Shown: positions 44,177 through 52,893, counted from the stretch's first letter. The stretch: DNA of 64,000 nt from Myxococcus virescens (GCF_900101905.1 NZ_FNAJ01000001.1:992001-1056000); one strand, 5' to 3'. A program made the numbers and translations. The notes: generated from the letters alone by a model not told the origin.

Positions 44177-47100
44177 GTGACGATGACCTCCCCGTTCCTG
44201 TCGGTCCCTGAATCGCAGTGGGTCACGGCCAACACGTTCGCTTTCGCCATCCGGGATGGCTTCCCGGTGAGCCCGGGACACACGCTGGTGATTCCCCGGC
44301 GGCAGGTCGCGACCTGGTTCGATGCCACGACCGAGGAACAGCGCGCCATCTTCGAGCTGGTGGACGAGGTGAAACGCGAGCTGGATGGCGAGCTGCATCC
44401 AGACGGGTACAACATCGGCATCAACGTGGGCGCGGCGGCCGGCCAGACGGTGCTCCACCTGCATGTGCACGTCATCCCTCGCTTCCAGGGCGACATGGAC
44501 GACCCTCGCGGCGGAGTCCGGCACGTCATTCCAGGCAAGGGCAACTACCTCGCCGGGCGAAACAAGCCCCTGGCCACGGGAGGCGTCGACGACCCGTTCC
44601 TGCACCACCTGGAGCCGCTGTTCGCGGATGCGGTGGAGATTTCGGTCCTGGCGGCCTTCGTGCAAGACAGCGGACTGGAGCTGCTGCGCGAGTCCGTGGA
44701 AGCCGCGCTCACCCGGGGGGCGACGGTTCGCATCCTCACAGGTGACTATCTGGCCATCACCCAGGCGGATGCACTTCGACGGCTGCTCGACTGGATGGAA
44801 GAGGACGCCGCGCTCCAGGCGGAGCCAGGCCGTGGCCGTTTTGAAGCGCGCGTCGTGGAGGTGGAGAAGCTCCAACTCACGTCATTCCACCCGAAGTCCT
44901 GGCGCTTCCTTGGCACCGGGCTCGCTGTGGCCTACGTCGGCTCGAGCAACATCTCGCGCGCCGCCCTGAAGACGGGCGTCGAATGGAACCTGCGCGTCGA
45001 GCGGGACCGGGACCCGCAGGCCTGGAACGAGGTGGTGGATGCATTCGAGGGCTGGTGGGGCCGGGCCTCCCCCTTGGACGCGAACTGGGTCGAGCAATAC
45101 GCTCGCCGCGCACCGACGGCCCGACTCCATCTCCCAGCAGGTGAGACGGAGCCAGACGCCCCCTTGCCCCGTCGCGAGCCACACAGCCTCCAGCGTCAGG
45201 CGCTCGATGCGCTCGCGCGTGGCCGGCGCGAGGGACGGCAACGCGCACTGGTCGTCCTCGCGACGGGCCTGGGGAAGACCCTGCTCGCGGCGCTCGACGT
45301 GGAACAGTTCAGCCAGGAGCGGGGGCGAGCGAGCCGCGTGCTGTTCCTCGCGCACCGGGAAGAGCTCCTCGTCCAGGCAGCGGAGACGTTCCGTCGCCAG
45401 CAGCACCACCTCCGCTTCGGCTGGTACGTGGGTCAACGCGCGCAGCTCGCGGGCGACGTGGTCTTCGCGTCGGTGCAGAAGCTCTCGCGGCCAGAAGACC
45501 TTCAGGCGCTCCGCCTCGCGGCCGCGTTCGACTACGTCATCGTGGACGAAGTCCACCACGCCACGGCGGCAAGCTACCGGTCCATCCTCGCCTGCGTGGA
45601 GCCCGCGTTCATGCTCGGGCTCACGGCGACACCGGAGCGCGCTGACGAGGGCGATGTGCTCGGCCTCTTCGATGACCACCTCGCCTGGCGCTCGGACCTT
45701 GGAGAAGGCATCCAGGAGGGACTGCTCGCACCGTTCGAATACTTCGGACTCAAGGACACGGTGCCTTACGAGAACATCCCCTGGAAGAGCCGCCGCTTCG
45801 ACGTGGCGCTGTTGACCCAGGCGGTTGAGACCGAAGCACGCATGCAGACACTGTGGCGTGCGTGGCAGAAGCATCCCGCCTGCCGCACGCTCGTGTTCTG
45901 CTGCTCCATCTCCCATGCCCACTTCGTCCGGCAATGGCTGGGAGGCCAGGGGATTCGCGCCGTGGCCGTCCACGCCGGGGCAGGCTCAGCGGACCGTGCC
46001 CAGTCGCTGCGCCAGCTCGCGAATGGCACGCTGGATGCCATCTGCGCAGTGGACCTGTTCAACGAAGGCGTCGACGTCCCGAGCATCGACCGCGTGGTGA
46101 TGCTGCGCCCCACGGAATCCCCCGTGGTGTTCCTCCAGCAGCTCGGGCGAGGGCTGCGAAAGGCCGAGGGAAAAGAGCGGGTCATCCTCATCGACTTCGT
46201 CGGGAATCACCGGCTGTTTCTCGACCGGCTCCGAACCCTGCTGGCCGTGGGCAAGCCTCCGGTCTCCCTGCGTGACTTTCTCACCTCGGACCGACAACCC
46301 GCGCTGCCTGCTGGCTGCACCGTGGAAGTGGAGCTCGAAGCCAAGGAGATGCTCCGGCACTTCCTCTCCGGAGGGGGGCAGGAGGTCGAGCGTGTCTACC
46401 GCGAGCTGCGCGATGCCCGGGGACTGCGGCCTACCATCGGAGAGCTCTACCGTCGTGGGTACTCACCCGCGACGCTGCGCAAGGCGCACCCGGGGTGGTT
46501 TGATTTCGTCAAGTCAGAGGGCGACCTGACGGACGACGAGGCTCGGGCCCTCGACAAAGGCCGCGACTGGTTCAAGGAGCTCGAGCTCACGAACATGAGC
46601 CAGTGCTTCAAGATGGTCGTACTGGAAGCACTGCTCGAAGCCGATGCCCTGGAACAGGGGCTGCCGCTGCCTGAGCTTGCCCAGCGATGCCTGGCCATTC
46701 TCCAACGCTCCCCCGAGTTGCTCCGGGACCTCGAAACGGTCAAGGCCCTGGGCGACCCACGGCTCCCGAATCCCGCCCGGTTCTTCACGTACTGGAAGTC
46801 GAACCCCATTGAGGCGTGGACGAAGGGCGGGAAGTGGTTCCGCGTCGAGGAAGAGCGGTTCATTCCTCGCCTTCCCATGGCTCCATCGGCCCAGAAGTCC
46901 TTCGAGGCCATGACTCGCGAGCTGGTGGACTACCGGCTCGCACAGTATCGGCGCCGCCAACAGGCGCAGGCGCAGGACTCCGCCTTTGATGCGAGGGTCA
47001 TCTCGAACAGCCGGGGCCCCATCCTCAAGCTCCCGGAGCGGAGTGCGCGCTCGGACCTGCCCTTGGGAACGACCGCGGTCCGGCTCGACGATGGAGCGCG

Positions 47101-48019
47101 CTGGCATTTCGACTTCGTGAAGATTGCCGTCAACGTCGCGCGACCCGATGGCGCGAAACAGAATCAACTGCCGGACCTCTTGCGCCAATGGTTTGGCCCC
47201 ACCGCGGGAATGCCGGGCACGGCCTTTCGCGTCCGGTTCACGCTCGGCCCTGACGGGTGGAGCGCGGTCCCGGCTCGGGCCGAGCCGAGCCCCCTCGCGC
47301 CCTGGGGGACACTGGTCGCATTTCCCAGCCTGCGCGCGGCTGCGGGCGCCGTGGAGCACCCCATCTCAATCGACCAGGCCCCGGAAGCGGCGAGGGTCCG
47401 CCTTCCGAGCCGAGCGCAAGGCGAAGGACTGTTCGCGGTGCGCGCGTCTGGTGATTCCATGGACGGAGGCCCGCACCCCATCCGCGATGGTGACTGGCTG
47501 GTGATGCGCGACGCGAAAGCCGTGGGGGCGGGGCCCCTGGATGGGAGGGTGGCCCTCGTCCAGGTCCCCGACCCAATCACAGGCTTCCGCTACCAGGTGA
47601 AGCGGCTCGTCCGACAAGACGGGCACTGGCTGCTCCGCTCCGACAATCCCCTGCGTGAGTCCTTCCAGGCTGGTGAAGCGGCCTCTCCCGTCGCCCTGGT
47701 CGTCGAGGTCATTCCACCCGAACGGCTGGCACCTCCTCGGGGCACGACGCTCACGGAGGAGCAGCTCAGCTCCCACTTCGGATTGAGCACGGCACCCAGA
47801 ACGGGGCGCCATGAAGGCCACCTGTTCCTGTTCATCAAGGACGCGCAAGCCTTCACCTCACCCGGCCGCCTGGCGCTGCGCGTCCCAGACCACCACCCCA
47901 GTGAAACAGCCTTCGTGTTCACACAAGAGACCGCATCCGGTGGCTGGACCTACCAGGGCGCCGCTGTCTGGCGAGACGATGAAGACCGGTGGGCCCTGGA
48001 GTCCCCCAGGTCCGGGTGA
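44177..48019 (+). CDS. HIT-PLD nuclease-SF2 helicase-S24 peptidase fusion protein
   Basis: 1280 residues from a GTG at 44177; an ATG at 44183 is equally possible. Visible domains: a HIT domain (about 1-125, HLHVHVI at 94-100); a PLD-type nuclease (about 140-310, His238/Lys240 in FHPKSW and SSNIS with Asn258); an SF2 helicase (about 335-690) with Walker A GLGKT at 364-368, DEVH at 457-460, TATP at 483-486 and motif VI QLGRGLRK at 655-662; a helical linker recalling DUF3427 (about 710-960); and an S24/LexA-type peptidase (about 1040-1185) with Ser1094 in ASGDSM and Lys1142 in QVKRL. An Ala1056-Gly1057 bond lies 37 residues before the serine, as in LexA. No membrane segment. With its PLD-zinc-ribbon partner it looks like a DNA-targeting defence or repair machine; that is inference. 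Confidence 0.9.
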   Translation: MTMTSPFLSVPESQWVTANTFAFAIRDGFPVSPGHTLVIPRRQVATWFDATTEEQRAIFELVDEVKRELDGELHPDGYNIGINVGAAAGQTVLHLHVHVIPRFQGDMDDPRGGVRHVIPGKGNYLAGRNKPLATGGVDDPFLHHLEPLFADAVEISVLAAFVQDSGLELLRESVEAALTRGATVRILTGDYLAITQADALRRLLDWMEEDAALQAEPGRGRFEARVVEVEKLQLTSFHPKSWRFLGTGLAVAYVGSSNISRAALKTGVEWNLRVERDRDPQAWNEVVDAFEGWWGRASPLDANWVEQYARRAPTARLHLPAGETEPDAPLPRREPHSLQRQALDALARGRREGRQRALVVLATGLGKTLLAALDVEQFSQERGRASRVLFLAHREELLVQAAETFRRQQHHLRFGWYVGQRAQLAGDVVFASVQKLSRPEDLQALRLAAAFDYVIVDEVHHATAASYRSILACVEPAFMLGLTATPERADEGDVLGLFDDHLAWRSDLGEGIQEGLLAPFEYFGLKDTVPYENIPWKSRRFDVALLTQAVETEARMQTLWRAWQKHPACRTLVFCCSISHAHFVRQWLGGQGIRAVAVHAGAGSADRAQSLRQLANGTLDAICAVDLFNEGVDVPSIDRVVMLRPTESPVVFLQQLGRGLRKAEGKERVILIDFVGNHRLFLDRLRTLLAVGKPPVSLRDFLTSDRQPALPAGCTVEVELEAKEMLRHFLSGGGQEVERVYRELRDARGLRPTIGELYRRGYSPATLRKAHPGWFDFVKSEGDLTDDEARALDKGRDWFKELELTNMSQCFKMVVLEALLEADALEQGLPLPELAQRCLAILQRSPELLRDLETVKALGDPRLPNPARFFTYWKSNPIEAWTKGGKWFRVEEERFIPRLPMAPSAQKSFEAMTRELVDYRLAQYRRRQQAQAQDSAFDARVISNSRGPILKLPERSARSDLPLGTTAVRLDDGARWHFDFVKIAVNVARPDGAKQNQLPDLLRQWFGPTAGMPGTAFRVRFTLGPDGWSAVPARAEPSPLAPWGTLVAFPSLRAAAGAVEHPISIDQAPEAARVRLPSRAQGEGLFAVRASGDSMDGGPHPIRDGDWLVMRDAKAVGAGPLDGRVALVQVPDPITGFRYQVKRLVRQDGHWLLRSDNPLRESFQAGEAASPVALVVEVIPPERLAPPRGTTLTEEQLSSHFGLSTAPRTGRHEGHLFLFIKDAQAFTSPGRLALRVPDHHPSETAFVFTQETASGGWTYQGAAVWRDDEDRWALESPRSG

Positions 48020-48157
48020 GCCTCCGTCCAGGCGCGGGGGGCCGCCGAGGGCGCGCTCCGTCACGCACAGGAAGGGCCGAACCACCCGCGCCAGCGATTC
48101 CCGGGCCGCGAGCTGAGCGCCACCCTGGAACCGCGATGCACGGCGCCCCAAACGACA

Positions 48158-48188
48158 AAGGCCTCTGGACTTGGAGTCCAGAGGCCTT
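48158..48188 (-). terminator. terminator of tRNA-Phe
   Basis: A perfect 14-bp stem (48158-48171 with 48175-48188) around a three-base loop, just past the 3' end of the tRNA. On the minus strand the stem is followed by a T-rich run (TTTGTCGTTT). Very strong hairpin, so confidence is high. Confidence 0.85.
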
Positions 48189-48201
48189 CATCTCCGCTAA
48201 G

Positions 48202-48274
48202 TGCCCAGGGGCGGAATCGAACCACCGACACGGGGATTTTCAATCCCCTGCTCTACCGACTGAGCTACCTGGGC
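48202..48274 (-). tRNA. tRNA-Phe (GAA)
   Basis: 73 bases on the minus strand. The acceptor stem GCCCAGG pairs with CCTGGGC, the D-arm contains AGCTCAGT-GGTAGAGC, the anticodon loop is TTGAAAA with anticodon GAA on a perfect stem, and the T-arm has GGTTCGATTCC. The discriminator base is A; CCA is not encoded. It sits between the sigma factor and the HIT-PLD-helicase cassette, with its 3' end facing the cassette. Confidence 0.96.
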
Positions 48275-48301
48275 GTATGGGGCACCGCGCGGAACGGCGC
48301 C

Positions 48302-48331
48302 TTCATAGCGAGCCCCTCCCTCCTCCGTCAA
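48302..48331 (-). promoter_or_regulatory. promoter of tRNA-Phe
   Basis: On the minus strand, TTGACG (48326-48331) and TATGAA (48302-48307) are separated by 18 bases and would start transcription about 20 bases before the tRNA 5' end. This is a good sigma-70-type match. Confidence 0.6.
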
Positions 48332-48362
48332 CAGCATTCTCCGCCACCCGGGCAGGCAGGCG

Positions 48363-49157
48363 TCAGGCAGCCAGGGACATCGCCTCCCCGTCCCAGGACG
48401 TGAGACCGGCCGTCAGCCTGTGGCGCAGCTTCACCCGCAGACCCTGTTCGATCTGCCGGATACGCACCGCCGTCACCCCGAAACGGCGCGCCAGCAGCTC
48501 CGCGCTCACTCCGTCCTCCGCCAGCATCCGCTCCTCCACCAGCGCGCGCTCCCGGGCATCCAGCTCCGGCCAGGCCGCGTCCACGCTCGCCCGGAGCCGC
48601 CGCGCCCACTTCGCCCGGTCCACCTGGTCCTCCTGCGAGTCGGCATCCGCCATCAGCCCCTCCAGCCGCGTGGCCTCCGAGTCCGGAGACACCGGCGCGT
48701 CCAGCGACACGTCCCGCGACAGCGCCTCCATGGCGAGGGCCACCTCGTCCTCCCGCTTCCCCAAGGCCTCGGCCAGACGCTTCTCCACCTCCGGGTGGCC
48801 CTCCCCCCACCGGGCCTCCAGCCGCGACCGCTCCCTCCGGAGCTGGAACACCACCCACGGCGCCCGGCCGCCCGCCATGCTCCAGTTGCGGCCCACGTAG
48901 GCGCGGATGCGCGCACGAATCCACTGGCTGGCATAGGCCGCGAACGGCACCCCGCGTTCCTCGAAACGTCCCGCGGCTTCCATCAACCCAACGTTGCCTT
49001 CCGCCACCAGCTCTTCCATCGACAGGCCGGTCCACCGGTACTTCCACGCCAACCGCCGCACCAACTTCAGGTGCTCACGGACGCGCGCTTCAGCGACCTC
49101 AGCCGGAACCACGAGCTCAGGGGATTCAAAGGACACGTTCAGGTTGATGGCTTCCAT
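48363..49157 (-). CDS. sigma-32-like RNA polymerase sigma factor
   Basis: 264 residues from the ATG at 49157, with GGAGGAGGG at close spacing upstream; a longer frame upstream overlaps nhaR on the other strand and is excluded. Region 2 is clear (LVRRLAWKYRWTGLSMEELV, EGNVGLMEAAGRFEERGVPF, AAYASQWIRARIRAYV). A region-3-like helical segment follows, and region 4 has the helix-turn-helix (SAELLARRFGVTAVRIRQIE). It resembles RpoH and the SigB/SigC/SigD group of myxobacteria; which of these cannot be told from sequence alone. It shares a 111-bp AT-rich divergent gap with the NhaR gene. No anti-sigma gene next to it. Confidence 0.9.
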   Translation of the reverse strand: MEAINLNVSFESPELVVPAEVAEARVREHLKLVRRLAWKYRWTGLSMEELVAEGNVGLMEAAGRFEERGVPFAAYASQWIRARIRAYVGRNWSMAGGRAPWVVFQLRRERSRLEARWGEGHPEVEKRLAEALGKREDEVALAMEALSRDVSLDAPVSPDSEATRLEGLMADADSQEDQVDRAKWARRLRASVDAAWPELDARERALVEERMLAEDGVSAELLARRFGVTAVRIRQIEQGLRVKLRHRLTAGLTSWDGEAMSLAA

Positions 49158-49268
49158 GGCCCTCCTCCGGTTGGGCGCGCCCACACGGCGGCGCGACGCA
49201 GAGGAAATTAAGGGCTGGGGCTCTATAAGAAAATTAGGTAGTTTAACGGCAACACTTCGACTATCTCT

Positions 49269-50174
49269 ATGGTTATGAGCTGGCTCAACTATCATCACCT
49301 CCTGTACTTCTGGACGGTTGCGAGGGCGGGCAGCATCGCCAAGGCAGGCGAGGAGCTGCACCTGGCGCAGCCCACCATCAGCAGCCAGCTCAAGCTCCTG
49401 GAGGAGTCGCTGGGCCACAAGCTGTTCGAGCGCCAGGGCCGCAAGCTGGTGCTCACCGACGTGGGCCGCACGGTGATGCGCTATGCGGACGAGATCTTCC
49501 GCCTGGGGAACGAGCTGAAGAACGTCGTCTCCGGCCTGCCGCCCGGGCAGCAACTGCGGCTCAACGTCGGCGTGCTCGACGTCATCCCCAAGCTGGTGGC
49601 CGAACAGCTCCTCAAGCCCGCGCTCGAAGCAGGCCCGTCGCTGCGCATCATCTGCCGCGAAGGGCCCTTGCCGCAGCTGCTCGCCTCGCTGGCCCTGCAT
49701 GAGCTGGACGTGGTGCTCGCGGATGCGCCCAGCTCGGAGCCGGTGAGCGTGCGCTCGTTCAATCACTTGCTCGGCAAGTGCGGCGTGTCCTTCTTCGCGG
49801 CGGGGAGGCTGGTCGAACTCAGGGAGAACTTCCCTCAGTCGCTGGATGGCGCGCCCGTGCTGCTACCGTCAGTCGAGTCCTCCGCGCGCCGCTCCATGGA
49901 CCTGTGGTTCGAGCGCAAGGGCCTGCGCCCCGTCATCGCGGGTGACTTCGATGACAGCGCGCTGCTCCAGGCCTTCGGCCAGCGCGGGCACGGGGTCTTC
50001 GCCATGCCCAGCGCCATCGAGGCCGAGGTGGAGCGTCAGTTCAACTGCTCCGTCATCGGGCGCACCGACGAAATCGAGACCTGCTTCTACGCCATCACTG
50101 TCGAGCGGAAGATTCGCCACCCCGCTGTCGTCACCATCGCCGAGGCGGCGCGCTCGCACATCTTCGGCGAGTAA
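49269..50174 (+). CDS. nhaR: NhaR-type LysR family transcriptional regulator
   Basis: 301 residues; starts at 49269, with another in-frame ATG at 49275. The N-terminal winged helix (NYHHLLYFWTVARAGSIAKA, GEELHLAQPTISSQLKLLEE) matches the NhaR subgroup of LysR regulators. The C-terminal half is an effector-binding domain (LNVGVLDVIPKLVAEQLLKP, HELDVVLADAP, FAMPSAIEAEVERQF). NhaR proteins control Na+/H+ antiporter genes in enterics. No antiporter gene is near, so the target here is unknown. It is divergent from the sigma factor across an AT-rich spacer. Confidence 0.88.
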   Translation: MVMSWLNYHHLLYFWTVARAGSIAKAGEELHLAQPTISSQLKLLEESLGHKLFERQGRKLVLTDVGRTVMRYADEIFRLGNELKNVVSGLPPGQQLRLNVGVLDVIPKLVAEQLLKPALEAGPSLRIICREGPLPQLLASLALHELDVVLADAPSSEPVSVRSFNHLLGKCGVSFFAAGRLVELRENFPQSLDGAPVLLPSVESSARRSMDLWFERKGLRPVIAGDFDDSALLQAFGQRGHGVFAMPSAIEAEVERQFNCSVIGRTDEIETCFYAITVERKIRHPAVVTIAEAARSHIFGE

Positions 50175-50191
50175 GCCCCAAGACGCCGCGC

Positions 50192-51790
50192 TCAGGCCAG
50201 AGATGGCGCGCGGTACACCTCCGCGCCCGCGACCACGGTGGCGAGGACCTGCGCCTTCACCAACGCGGAGGCGGGCCCCTCCAGCGGATCCTCCGACAGG
50301 GCCACGAAGTCGGCGTCCATCCCTAGAGCCAGCCTGCCGCGCCGGGCGTCGTCGAAGGACGCCCAGGCGGGCCCGGTGGTGAAGCCCTCCAGCGCCTCGC
50401 GCGCCGTCAGCCGCTCTTCCGGCATCCAGCCGGCCTCGGGCCAGCCGGCCGCGTCCTGCCGCGTGCGCGCCGCGTACAACCCCGCCAGCACGTCCGGATT
50501 CTCGATGGGGAAGTCACTGCCCAGCGCCAGGTGCGCTCCCGCGTCGCGCAGGCTGCGCCAGGCATAGGCGCCCTTGAGCCGCTCGCGACCCAGCCGGGAC
50601 TCCGCCCACGGCATGTCGCTGGTCGCATGGGTGGGCTGTACGCTCGCCACCAGCCCGGAGGCTCCCAGGCGGAGGATGTCTTCGCGCCGGAGAATCTGCG
50701 CGTGCTCCACGCGGTGCCGCAGCGACTGCGTGCCCGTCGCCTCGGCGCCGCGCAGCAGCACGTCCAGCACCAAGGTATTGGCACGGTCTCCAATGGCGTG
50801 GATGCATACCTGGAAGCCCCGGGACATGAAGGCCTGGGCGCGAGAGGCGAGTTCCTCGGGGGGCAGCAACAGCAAGCCTTGTTGCCCTGGCTCATCGCAG
50901 TAGTCGTCGTGCAGCGCCGCGCCCCGGCTCCCCAGCGCACCGTCGGCCAGGAACTTCACCGAGCGCATCGCCAGCATCCGCCCCTGCCACGGCCCCTGCT
51001 CGAGGTACGCGTGTCGCGCGTCCCCCTGGCCCGCCGCCATCGCATAGACGCGCAGAGGCAACGTGCCCGCGGCGTCCCATGCCTGGAGCACGCGAAAGGC
51101 ATCCCACTCCATGCCCGCATCGTGCACGCCAGTCAGCCCCACCTGCGCGCAACGGGTCAGCGCTGCCCGCAGCCGAGTCTCCAACTGCGCCCTGGAAGGC
51201 GGAGGCATCGCGGCGGCGACCACGTCCATGGCGTTGTCCACCAGCACGCCCGTGGGCTCGCCGTGCGCGTCCTTGAGGATGCGGCCTCCCTCCGGGTCCG
51301 GCGTGTCGCGGGTGATTCCAGCGCGCCGCAGGGCCTCACCATTCACCCAGGCCGCGTGGTGGTCCACCCGGGTAAGGAACACGGGCGTCGAGGGGAAGCG
51401 CGCGTCCAGCTCCTTGCGGCCCGGGAAGGCGCCACCGGGCCACTCGTTCTGGTCCCACCCTCTTCCCAGCAACCAATCTCCCTGGAAGCTGGAGGCGGGC
51501 GCCTCGGTCAGTCGGCGGATGGCCTCATCCACCGAGCCCGCCTTCTCCAACCGGACCGTCGTCAGGCTCCTGCCCAGTCCGTGGATGTGCGCGTGCGCGT
51601 CCACCAAGCCCGGCACCACGGTGGCGGCACCCAGGTCCACCCGGCGCGCAGTCGGGCCCGCGGCAGCCTCCGCTTCTTCGCGAGTCCCCACGGCCAGCAG
51701 CCGCCCATCCCGCACCGCCAGCGCCTGGGCCCGTGGCCGCGCCGCATCCAACGTCCAGACCCGCTCCGCCAGGTAGACTGTCGCCTGCAC
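50192..51790 (-). CDS. amidohydrolase family protein (YtcJ-like)
   Basis: 532 residues from a GTG at 51790, which has GGAAGGAG just upstream. The metal-binding start HAHIHG (VPGLVDAHAHIHG) is typical of the amidohydrolase superfamily. Other ligands are present (HAIGDRAN, EHAQILRRED, LGSDFPIEN). The closing region (FTTGPAWASFDDARRGRLALGMDADFVAL) is the usual beta-sandwich end. YtcJ-like enzymes hydrolyse N-acyl or formamide substrates; the exact one is unknown. No signal peptide, so cytoplasmic. The gene stops 17 bp after nhaR converges from the left. Confidence 0.9.
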   Translation of the reverse strand: MQATVYLAERVWTLDAARPRAQALAVRDGRLLAVGTREEAEAAAGPTARRVDLGAATVVPGLVDAHAHIHGLGRSLTTVRLEKAGSVDEAIRRLTEAPASSFQGDWLLGRGWDQNEWPGGAFPGRKELDARFPSTPVFLTRVDHHAAWVNGEALRRAGITRDTPDPEGGRILKDAHGEPTGVLVDNAMDVVAAAMPPPSRAQLETRLRAALTRCAQVGLTGVHDAGMEWDAFRVLQAWDAAGTLPLRVYAMAAGQGDARHAYLEQGPWQGRMLAMRSVKFLADGALGSRGAALHDDYCDEPGQQGLLLLPPEELASRAQAFMSRGFQVCIHAIGDRANTLVLDVLLRGAEATGTQSLRHRVEHAQILRREDILRLGASGLVASVQPTHATSDMPWAESRLGRERLKGAYAWRSLRDAGAHLALGSDFPIENPDVLAGLYAARTRQDAAGWPEAGWMPEERLTAREALEGFTTGPAWASFDDARRGRLALGMDADFVALSEDPLEGPASALVKAQVLATVVAGAEVYRAPSLA

Positions 51791-51810
51791 CGTGACTCCT
51801 TCCGCGTGCC

Positions 51811-52230
51811 TCATCGCTGAACGGCCAGGATGCGCCAGCCGTCTACATCGACCGCGTACGTCGCGCCCACATCCAGGGCAATCCCTTCCTGAACACAGGC
51901 CCCCGCCCTGGGCGAAAACGAGACCAACACAACGCTGTCGGACAGCGCCTTCGCCAACACGTCGTAGGAACTGCGCTGCGCGAGGCACACCTCATCGGGT
52001 GTCGCTTCCCTGGGCGGCTTCGCGCCCCTGGGCAAGAAGTCGTCCATCGCCAGCCCGACCGCGGCGGAAATGGTGGCTGGAATGAAGGTGTGCTCCCCCG
52101 GAGGAAAGCCCAAGGGAAACACGAACCTCGCCGACTCTTCGGGCGGTGCGTGCTCAGGGCGGAATGGGCGATGAAACAGCGAGCACGCCGATAGCGACAC
52201 ACACGACAGCAGAAGAACCACGCGGCGCAT
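51811..52230 (-). CDS. small lipoprotein
   Basis: 139 residues from the ATG at 52230 (an in-frame start at 52251 adds seven). RRVVLLLSCVSLSAC is a lipoprotein signal. The mature part contains two further cysteines (EVCLAQ, GACVQEG) and the beta-rich end GATYAVDVDGWRILAVQR. It starts 21 bp after the JAMM lipoprotein stop on the same strand, so they may be a pair. Function unknown. Confidence 0.65.
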   Translation of the reverse strand: MRRVVLLLSCVSLSACSLFHRPFRPEHAPPEESARFVFPLGFPPGEHTFIPATISAAVGLAMDDFLPRGAKPPREATPDEVCLAQRSSYDVLAKALSDSVVLVSFSPRAGACVQEGIALDVGATYAVDVDGWRILAVQR

Positions 52231-52251
52231 GATGACTCCAGGCACCGACAC

Positions 52252-52893
52252 CTAAGTGCCGCCTTCCACGGGCGTAACGATTCCCAGTTCCTTGTCTCGC
52301 TCGCTCTCAAGCAACCCCACCAATCGCCAATGTCGCTCTCGCCGCACGTAGACCTCTCCCGGCCGTGGGGTGTTCTTGTGCGGAACGTACTTCATGACGG
52401 TGCAGGCCACGTCGAACTGGATGCGGATGAGCCAGACCTGAGTCCGGTTCTGGAAGTCGAACACGGACATCGGAGAAGGAGACCAGGGATGACTGTGATA
52501 GTCCGCCAGGGTCACGGTTCGGCCGCGCGAATCAACGACACTGCTCGGCGGGATGCAGGACTTGCGCTTCTCCGCGCCAATGACGCCCGTTGTCTTCCCC
52601 AAAGGCGACCCGTGACTCGCGTAGTAGACGCCGTCTCCCAAGGTGTAGATGGCGCCGCAGTACTCCTGGCCATAATGCCCCGCTGTCGCCCTCGGGAGCT
52701 TCATGATGGCGGGACACAACTGGTCGATGACCTGGTCCACGTCGCGAGAAGGTTCTACTTCGAGCCAGGGACCCCGAACCCAGACATGGGCGCCTCGACG
52801 CCCGAACAGCGTGTCGGCGCCTCGTCGGGTGTACTCGTCACCCGAAGCGCACGCCAGGAGCGCGACGAAAACCATCAACCTACGAAGTGGCAT
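52252..52893 (-). CDS. lipoprotein with a complete JAMM (MPN+) metalloprotease motif
   Basis: 213 residues. A lipoprotein signal (LMVFVALLAC, Cys15) precedes a domain with the full JAMM pattern: Glu77 in QEYCGAIYTL and HxH-x7-S-x2-D as His133, His135, Ser143 and Asp146 (YHSHPWSPSPMSVFDF). That fits the JAB/MPN+ zinc peptidase fold and order. Such enzymes are normally cytoplasmic deubiquitinase or NlpC-linked cell wall factors; a lipid-anchored copy is unusual. Other cysteines (DQLCPAIM, EYCG, KSCIPP, VACTVM) may form disulfides in the envelope. It lies next to two other small lipoproteins. The substrate might be peptidoglycan or a protein conjugate; this is inference. Confidence 0.8.
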   Translation of the reverse strand: MPLRRLMVFVALLACASGDEYTRRGADTLFGRRGAHVWVRGPWLEVEPSRDVDQVIDQLCPAIMKLPRATAGHYGQEYCGAIYTLGDGVYYASHGSPLGKTTGVIGAEKRKSCIPPSSVVDSRGRTVTLADYHSHPWSPSPMSVFDFQNRTQVWLIRIQFDVACTVMKYVPHKNTPRPGEVYVRRERHWRLVGLLESERDKELGIVTPVEGGT

